Of a stretch of 64,000 nt of DNA, positions 58,803 to 64,000 are shown in pieces; position 1 is the stretch's first letter; the number at the start of each line of letters is the position of its first letter. The stretch comes from Nocardia neocaledoniensis (GTDB lineage Bacteria > Actinomycetota > Actinomycetes > Mycobacteriales > Mycobacteriaceae). Both the position numbers and the translations under genes were made by a program. The stretch covers positions 1 through 64,000 of the forward strand of contig NZ_JARWOJ010000132.1 of the NCBI RefSeq assembly GCF_029868625.1, in the 5' to 3' direction. Below the pieces are notes generated by a model. It searched no databases. It was not told the origin of the DNA and saw nothing but the letters and a program-made list of their open reading frames with translations.

Positions 58803-61800
58803 TGCCGGTGAGCGCCACCGAACCCGGCTGGATCCGCCGGCTCTGGCGGCTGAGCCTGGCGTACCCGCGCCTGCTCGCCGGGATCCTCGCCTCGGTGCTG
58901 GCCGGGGCCGCGGTGTCGATCGCGGCGCCGCTGGCCACCAAGCGCGCGGTCGACGCGGCCGTCGCCGGGGACACCGGCGTGATCGGCACGGCCGCCGCGC
59001 TGCTGGCTCTGCTCGCCGTCGCCCGGTTCTTCGTCTCCTTCGCGCGGCGGCTGTGGGCGGGCAAGCTCTCCCTGGAGGTGCAGCACAGCCTGCGGGTGTC
59101 GCTGCTGGCCGCGCTGCAGCGGCTCGACGGCGCCGGGCAGGACGCCATCCGCACCGGACAGGTGGTCTCGCGCTCGATCACTGACCTGCAACTGGTGCAG
59201 GGCCTGCTGGCGATGGTGCCGTGGTCGGGGCTGGCGGTGCTCCAATTCGTGCTGTCGGCGGTGGTGATGGTGTGGCTGAGCCCGCCGCTGGCGCTGGCCG
59301 CGCTGCTCGTCGCGCCGGCGATGGCGGTGGTGGTGCTGCGGTTGCGGCCGCGGCTGTACGCGGCGACCTGGTCCGCGCAGCAGCGCGCCGCCGACCTGGC
59401 CGAACATGTCGAACAGACCGTCACCGGGGTGCGGGTGGTGAAGGGCTTCGGGCAGGAGGCCCGGATGGTCGACGTGCTCGAGGACCACAGCCGCCGCCTG
59501 TTCGCCGAACGCCTGCGCGCGGCGAAGATCAACGCGCGATTCGCGCCGGTGGTCTCGGCGCTGCCGCAGGCCGGACTGGTCGCGGTGATCATCGTCGGCG
59601 GCGTACTCGCCAGGCACGGCGCGATCGGTGTCGGCACCTTCCTCGCCTTCACCGCCTATCTCGCCACCATGACGTCCTCGGCGCGCACGATCACCTCGGT
59701 GGTGATCATGGGCCAGCTCACCAAGGCCGCGGTCGACCGGGTCTTCCAGGTGATCGATGCCGCCCCCGTGCTCGTCGACCCCGACCAGCCGGTCGCGCTG
59801 CCACCCGGCCCGCTCGGCATCGAATTCGACGCGGTGAGCTTCGGCTTCGACCCGGACCAACCCGTGCTGCGCGACCTCGATCTCACCGTGCGGCCGGGTG
59901 AAACGGTCGCTGTCATCGGCCCGGCGGGCTCCGGCAAGTCGACGCTGTCGTTGCTGCTCCCCCGCTTCTACGCGCCCGACGCGGGCCGGATCAGCCTCGT
60001 CGGCGCCGACGGCACCCGCGTCGACCTGGCCGACCTGCGGGCCGACGAATTGCGCGGCGCGCTCGGCGTGGTCTTCGACGACCCGTTCCTGTTCTCCGAC
60101 ACCATCGCCGCCAATATCGCCCTGGGCAGGCCCGACGCCACCGACGCCGAGATCGCGGCGGCCGCGACCGCCGCCGCGGCCGACGAGTTCATCGCCGCGC
60201 TGCCCGACGGGTACGACACCGTCATCGGCGAGCGCGGGCTCACGCTCTCCGGCGGGCAACGTCAGCGGATCGCCCTGGCCAGGGTGCTGCTCACCAGGCC
60301 GCGCGTGCTCGTCCTCGACGACGCGACCTCCGCCGTCGACGCCGTCACCGAGGCCGAGATCTTCCGCAGGCTGCCCGATCCCGGCGGCCGGACGACGGTG
60401 ATCCTGGCCCACCGCGAATCGACGCTGGCCCAGGCCGACCGCGTCATCCGGCTGCCCGCGCCCACCGGCTCGGCCGTGCCCGCCGCGCCGTCGCTCGTCA
60501 AACGCCCGCCCGAGCTCGGCCGCCCCCGCTCGATGGCGGCGGCCTCCGCCGACCTGAGCGAAACCCCGGAACTACGCGCCGCCGTCGACGCGCTGCCCCC
60601 GGCCACCGAGAAACCCGGCCTGCCCGGTGACCTGCGCGCACCGCAACCCGACTTCGGCCTGCGCGCGCTGCTGCGTCCCGTGCGTGGCCTGGTGTCCGCG
60701 GTGATGCTGCTGCTCGCGGTCGACGCGCTCATCGGCGTCGCCTTCCCGCCGCTGGTCCGCTACGCGATCGACACCGGCGTCACCGCGGGCGACGGCTCCG
60801 CGCTGGCGGTGGCGGGCGGCCTCGGCATCGTGCTGGTGCTGGCCGCGCTCGCGGTGGGCGCGGCGGTCACCGTGCTCACCGCGCGCACCGGCGAGCGGGT
60901 GCTGTTCGGCCTGCGGGTCCGCAGCTACGCGCACCTGCAACGCCTCGGCCTCGATTTCTACGAGCGCGAACTGTCCGGCCGGATCATGACCAGGATGACC
61001 ACCGACGTCGACGCCCTGTCGACGTTCCTGCAGACCGGGGTCGCGACCGGTCTCGTCGGCCTGATCACCCTGGTCGGCGTCGCCGTCGGGCTGGTCTTCA
61101 TCGATGCCGGACTCGCCCTGGTCGTGCTGGCGACCGTGCCGCCGATGCTGCTGGCCACCCTCGCCTTCCGCCGGGTGTCCTCGGTGGCCTACTCGGTCTC
61201 GCGGGAGCGGGTCTCGACGGTCAACGCCGATTTCCAGGAGAACATCGCGGGCCTGCGCGCGGTGCAGGCCGCCCGCAACGAGCCGACGGCGGCGCGGCGC
61301 TTCACCGAGTACTCGCACCGCTACCGCGATGCCCGCATCCGTGCCCAGCGCGCGATCGCGGCCTATTTCTCCTTCGGCCTCGCGTGGGCCGACCTGGCGC
61401 TCGCGGTGGTGGTCTACCTCGGCGCCAACGCCGTCGCCGACGGCCGGACGACCGCGGGCACACTCGTCGCCTTCGTGCTCTATCTGGGCCTGCTGTTCGG
61501 CCCGATCCAGGAGCTCTCCCAGGTCTTCGACGGCTACCAGCAGGCCAGGGTCGGCCTGCGCCGCATCGGTGAGCTGCTGCGGACGGAGTCCTCGATCGCG
61601 CCGGACGCACCCGACGCGGTGCGGGTCGACCGGCTCGACGGCGCGGTCGTCTTCGACGAGGTCGTCTTCCGCTATCCGGGCGCCCCGAACCCCGCGCTCG
61701 ACGGCGTCTCGTTCACCGTGCCCGCCGGGGCGACGCTGGCACTGGTCGGTGAGACCGGCGCGGGCAAGTCGACGATCGTGAAGCTGCTGGCCCGGCTCTA

Positions 61801-62431
61801 CGACCTGCCCGACGATCCGGCGGCGGGCTCGATCCGGGTCGACGGGGTCGATATTCGTAAATTTCCGCTCACCGACTATCGGCGGCGGCTGGGAATTGTG
61901 CCGCAGGAAGCTCACTTGTTCACCGGCGACGTCGCCAGCAACATCGCATTCGGGCAACCTTTCGCCACACCGGCGCAGATCGACGCGGCCGCCCACAACG
62001 TCGGCGCGGCCGAGATGATCGCCGGATTACCGCAAAAAACAAACCAACCAGTCGGCGAAAGAGGGCGGGGATTATCGGCCGGACAGCGTCAGCTGATCGC
62101 GCTGGCCCGCGCCGAACTCGTCGACCCCGACCTGCTGTTACTCGACGAGGCGACCTCCACCCTCGACCCGGACACCGAGGCGTCGGTGCTGGTAGCGAGC
62201 CGATCGCTGGCGCGCGGCCGGACCACCGTCGTGGTCGCGCACCGGCTCGCCACGGCGGCGCGCGCCGATCTGATCGGCGTCGTCGAGCAGGGCCGGATCG
62301 CCGAATTCGGGACGCATCAGGAACTCCTTGCCACCGGCGGACGTTACGCGCGACTCTGGTCGGCGGCGCGGAAACAGGAGGGAATATCCTCGCCCGGTGA
62401 CCGGGCTGCTACGCGGAGGTCGGGTCAGTAG
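58802..62431 (+). CDS. ABC exporter, TMD-NBD-TMD-NBD in one chain (Rv0194-like)
   Basis: This is a 1209-residue full ABC exporter. Each half has six membrane helices and an ATPase domain. NBD1 has GPAGSGKST near 373, LSGGQRQRIALARVLL near 482 and VLVLDDATSAVD near 501; NBD2 has GETGAGKST near 982, LSAGQRQLIALARAEL near 1090 and LLLLDEATSTLD near 1110. NBD1 therefore has Asp for the catalytic Glu, while NBD2 is canonical, giving one normal and one degenerate site. M. tuberculosis Rv0194 is a single-chain multidrug exporter of about this size. The GTG overlaps the permease stop. Export of drugs or lipids is inferred. Confidence 0.92.
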   Translation: MPVSATEPGWIRRLWRLSLAYPRLLAGILASVLAGAAVSIAAPLATKRAVDAAVAGDTGVIGTAAALLALLAVARFFVSFARRLWAGKLSLEVQHSLRVSLLAALQRLDGAGQDAIRTGQVVSRSITDLQLVQGLLAMVPWSGLAVLQFVLSAVVMVWLSPPLALAALLVAPAMAVVVLRLRPRLYAATWSAQQRAADLAEHVEQTVTGVRVVKGFGQEARMVDVLEDHSRRLFAERLRAAKINARFAPVVSALPQAGLVAVIIVGGVLARHGAIGVGTFLAFTAYLATMTSSARTITSVVIMGQLTKAAVDRVFQVIDAAPVLVDPDQPVALPPGPLGIEFDAVSFGFDPDQPVLRDLDLTVRPGETVAVIGPAGSGKSTLSLLLPRFYAPDAGRISLVGADGTRVDLADLRADELRGALGVVFDDPFLFSDTIAANIALGRPDATDAEIAAAATAAAADEFIAALPDGYDTVIGERGLTLSGGQRQRIALARVLLTRPRVLVLDDATSAVDAVTEAEIFRRLPDPGGRTTVILAHRESTLAQADRVIRLPAPTGSAVPAAPSLVKRPPELGRPRSMAAASADLSETPELRAAVDALPPATEKPGLPGDLRAPQPDFGLRALLRPVRGLVSAVMLLLAVDALIGVAFPPLVRYAIDTGVTAGDGSALAVAGGLGIVLVLAALAVGAAVTVLTARTGERVLFGLRVRSYAHLQRLGLDFYERELSGRIMTRMTTDVDALSTFLQTGVATGLVGLITLVGVAVGLVFIDAGLALVVLATVPPMLLATLAFRRVSSVAYSVSRERVSTVNADFQENIAGLRAVQAARNEPTAARRFTEYSHRYRDARIRAQRAIAAYFSFGLAWADLALAVVVYLGANAVADGRTTAGTLVAFVLYLGLLFGPIQELSQVFDGYQQARVGLRRIGELLRTESSIAPDAPDAVRVDRLDGAVVFDEVVFRYPGAPNPALDGVSFTVPAGATLALVGETGAGKSTIVKLLARLYDLPDDPAAGSIRVDGVDIRKFPLTDYRRRLGIVPQEAHLFTGDVASNIAFGQPFATPAQIDAAAHNVGAAEMIAGLPQKTNQPVGERGRGLSAGQRQLIALARAELVDPDLLLLDEATSTLDPDTEASVLVASRSLARGRTTVVVAHRLATAARADLIGVVEQGRIAEFGTHQELLATGGRYARLWSAARKQEGISSPGDRAATRRSGQ

Positions 62432-62554
62432 CAGCGCCACCATGCCCCTGGGCATATGCTCGGTGAGGGCGCATCGGCAGCCATCCGCTGATACCCCTGC
62501 CGGGCACGTCACAAACGTCGCAGCGCGAAGAACGAAATGAGGCGAACACCAGCT

Positions 62555-64000
62555 GTGAGCAGCTCAACTTCCCAGTTCGGACAGAACCAGTGGCTAGTCG
62601 ACGAGATGTATCAGAAGTTCAAACAGGACCCGTCCTCGGTCGACGCGAGTTGGCACGAGTTCCTCGCGGATTACACCCCGGAGGCGACCGCCGAATCCGG
62701 TAACAGCCAGACCCCGGCGCCCGCGACCGCTCCAGCGCCCGCCGCGGCTCCGGCCCCCGCGGCGCCCAAGGTGACCGCGCAGCCGAAGGTTGCTCCGGCT
62801 CCCGCCCCGGCCCCGGCTCCAGCTCCGGCTCCGGCTCCCGCCCCGGCCCCCAAGCCCGCGGCCGCGACCACGCGCACCCCGCAGACCACGCCTGCACCGG
62901 TGTCCAACGCACCGGCCACCGCGCCCAAGGCCGCCGCCGTCGCCACCGCTGACGAGACCAAGGTGCTGCGCGGCCCCGCCGCCGCCATCGCGAAGAACAT
63001 GTCGGCCTCGCTGACCATCCCCACCGCGACCTCGGTGCGCGCGATCCCGGCCAAGCTGATGATCGACAACCGCCTGGTGATCAACAACCACCTGGCCCGC
63101 ACCCGCGGCGGCAAGATCTCGTTCACCCACCTGCTCGGCTACGCGATCGTGCAGGCGGTCAAGGCGTTCCCGAACATGAACCGCCACTTCGCCGAGGTCG
63201 ACGGCAAGCCCAACGCGGTCACCCCCGCGCACACCAACCTCGGGCTGGCCATCGACCTCGCCGGCAAGGACGGCAACCGCACGCTGGTCGTCGCCGCCAT
63301 CAAGGGCACCGAGGAGATGAGCTTCGGCCAGTTCCACTCGGCCTACGAGGACGTCGTCCGGCGCGCCCGCGAGGGCAAGCTGGGCGCCGAGGACTTCTCC
63401 GGCGTCACCATCTCGCTGACCAACCCCGGCACCATCGGCACCGTGCACTCGGTGCCGCGCCTCATGCCGGGCCAGGGCGCGATCATCGGCGCCGGCGCGA
63501 TGGAGTACCCGGCCGAGTTCCAGGGCATGAGCGACGAGCGCCTCGCCGATATCGGCGTCGGCAAGCTGATGACGCTCACCTCGACCTACGACCACCGCAT
63601 CATCCAGGGCGCCGAGTCGGGCGACTTCCTGCGCACCATCCACAACCTGCTGATCTCCGACGAGTTCTACGACGAGATCTTCCACGGCCTCGGCGTGCCG
63701 TACGAGCCGGTGCGCTGGCGCAAGGACATCAGCGAGCGCGGCGTCGACAAGAGCGCCCGCGTGCTCGAGATGATCGCGGCCTACCGCAACCGCGGTCACC
63801 TGATGGCCGACACCGATCCGCTGCGCCTGGTCAAGGACAAGTTCCGCAGCCACCCCGACCTCGACGTCACCCAGCACGGGCTCACCCTGTGGGACCTCGA
63901 CCGCACCTTCAACGTCGCGGGCTTCCACGGCCAGGAGCGGATGAAGCTGCGCGACGTGCTGTCGATCCTGCGCGACGCCTACTGCCGCCACGTCGGTGTG
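62555..64000 (+). CDS. kgd: multifunctional 2-oxoglutarate metabolism enzyme Kgd (5' part)
   Basis: The first 482 residues of the ~1230-residue mycobacterial-type Kgd (SucA with a fused E2 domain) are present; the gene runs off the window. The order is the E1-like N-terminal helix ([15 protein letters not shown]), an Ala/Pro-rich linker, then an E2-type acyltransferase domain with [18 protein letters not shown] and the catalytic [14 protein letters not shown] near 343, followed by the start of the E1 domain ([18 protein letters not shown]). It decarboxylates 2-oxoglutarate and feeds the TCA cycle. The GTG at 62555 is used; an in-frame ATG at 62537 is the alternative. The gap from the ABC exporter is 123 bases. 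Confidence 0.97.
   Translation, partial: MSSSTSQFGQNQWLVDEMYQKFKQDPSSVDASWHEFLADYTPEATAESGNSQTPAPATAPAPAAAPAPAAPKVTAQPKVAPAPAPAPAPAPAPAPAPAPKPAAATTRTPQTTPAPVSNAPATAPKAAAVATADETKVLRGPAAAIAKNMSASLTIPTATSVRAIPAKLMIDNRLVINNHLARTRGGKISFTHLLGYAIVQAVKAFPNMNRHFAEVDGKPNAVTPAHTNLGLAIDLAGKDGNRTLVVAAIKGTEEMSFGQFHSAYEDVVRRAREGKLGAEDFSGVTISLTNPGTIGTVHSVPRLMPGQGAIIGAGAMEYPAEFQGMSDERLADIGVGKLMTLTSTYDHRIIQGAESGDFLRTIHNLLISDEFYDEIFHGLGVPYEPVRWRKDISERGVDKSARVLEMIAAYRNRGHLMADTDPLRLVKDKFRSHPDLDVTQHGLTLWDLDRTFNVAGFHGQERMKLRDVLSILRDAYCRHVGV

Noticed and set aside
58217..60412. 731-residue minus-strand frame under the ABC exporter
   Set aside because: Gln/Arg/His-rich antisense frame caused by high GC; the plus strand has clear ABC motifs.
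62594..63991. 465-residue frame on the minus strand opposite kgd
   Set aside because: It is the antisense shadow of kgd; no ribosome site, family motif or sensible composition.

Overview
The window is very GC-rich actinobacterial chromosomal DNA. The gene content points to the Mycobacteriales, most likely Nocardia or a close relative. The evidence is a mycobacterial-type Kgd, an EspG/PPE-like type VII secretion module, an MptpB-like tyrosine phosphatase, an Rv0194-like double ABC exporter, an Rv3406-like TauD dioxygenase, many GTG starts and several leaderless-looking promoters. The genus is an inference from protein families. I see no tRNA, rRNA, CRISPR array, transposase or phage gene. The first ~99 bases are C/G runs that look like a contig end or sequencing artefact.

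Layout. 0.1-6 kb: a carboxylesterase, an FmdB zinc ribbon, then a minus-strand run of a Rad50/RloC-like ATPase with a zinc hook, a SAV_6107-type HEPN protein, a YchJ-like SEC-C protein and a SelT/W/H-like protein. 6.4-17 kb: a tightly coupled plus-strand operon encoding a SWIM zinc-finger protein, a MoxR AAA+ ATPase, a DUF5682 protein and a VWA protein (the same gene set as E. coli yehL/M/P/Q), followed by a Ser/Thr kinase fused to an ADP-ribosylglycohydrolase. 17-24.6 kb, minus strand: a MacB/LolD-type ABC transporter, an HMG-CoA lyase-like enzyme, a class III CoA-transferase, a TauD/alkylsulfatase-like dioxygenase and endonuclease IV. 24.7-29.9 kb: three consecutive paralogous Ser/Thr kinases, two of them with a related extracytoplasmic domain. 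29.9-36.4 kb: an acetyltransferase, a small membrane protein, a Pro/Thr-rich putative lipoprotein, a pair of acyl-CoA dehydrogenases, a secreted protein and a secreted beta-propeller. 36.6-39.7 kb: an alpha/beta hydrolase and an orphan ESX substrate/chaperone module. 39.8-41.5 kb: a TetR/oxidoreductase divergon with a visible operator. 41.5-47.3 kb: a TM0106-type nuclease/helicase and the DEAD-box RNA helicase DeaD. 47.4-56.2 kb: a nitrilase-family amidohydrolase, a phosphoribosyltransferase, a bicupin/TetR/DoxX regulon sharing one inverted-repeat motif, a PLP-dependent amino-acid enzyme, a PtpB-like phosphatase, a truncated AMP-binding protein and an enoyl-CoA hydratase. 56.3-64 kb: an EcsC-like protein, a simple ABC transporter, a TMD-NBD-TMD-NBD exporter and the 5' part of kgd, which runs off the window.

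The strongest leads are the SWIM-MoxR-DUF5682-VWA operon with the adjacent kinase-ADP-ribosylglycohydrolase fusion, and the zinc-hook ATPase plus HEPN pair, which looks like a split relative of RloC-type anticodon-nuclease systems. Both combine NTPase control with modification or RNase-type effectors but are assigned here only from motifs. A smaller tractable lead is the repeated CGGAA-N5-TTCCG-type operator at three promoters around one TetR gene.
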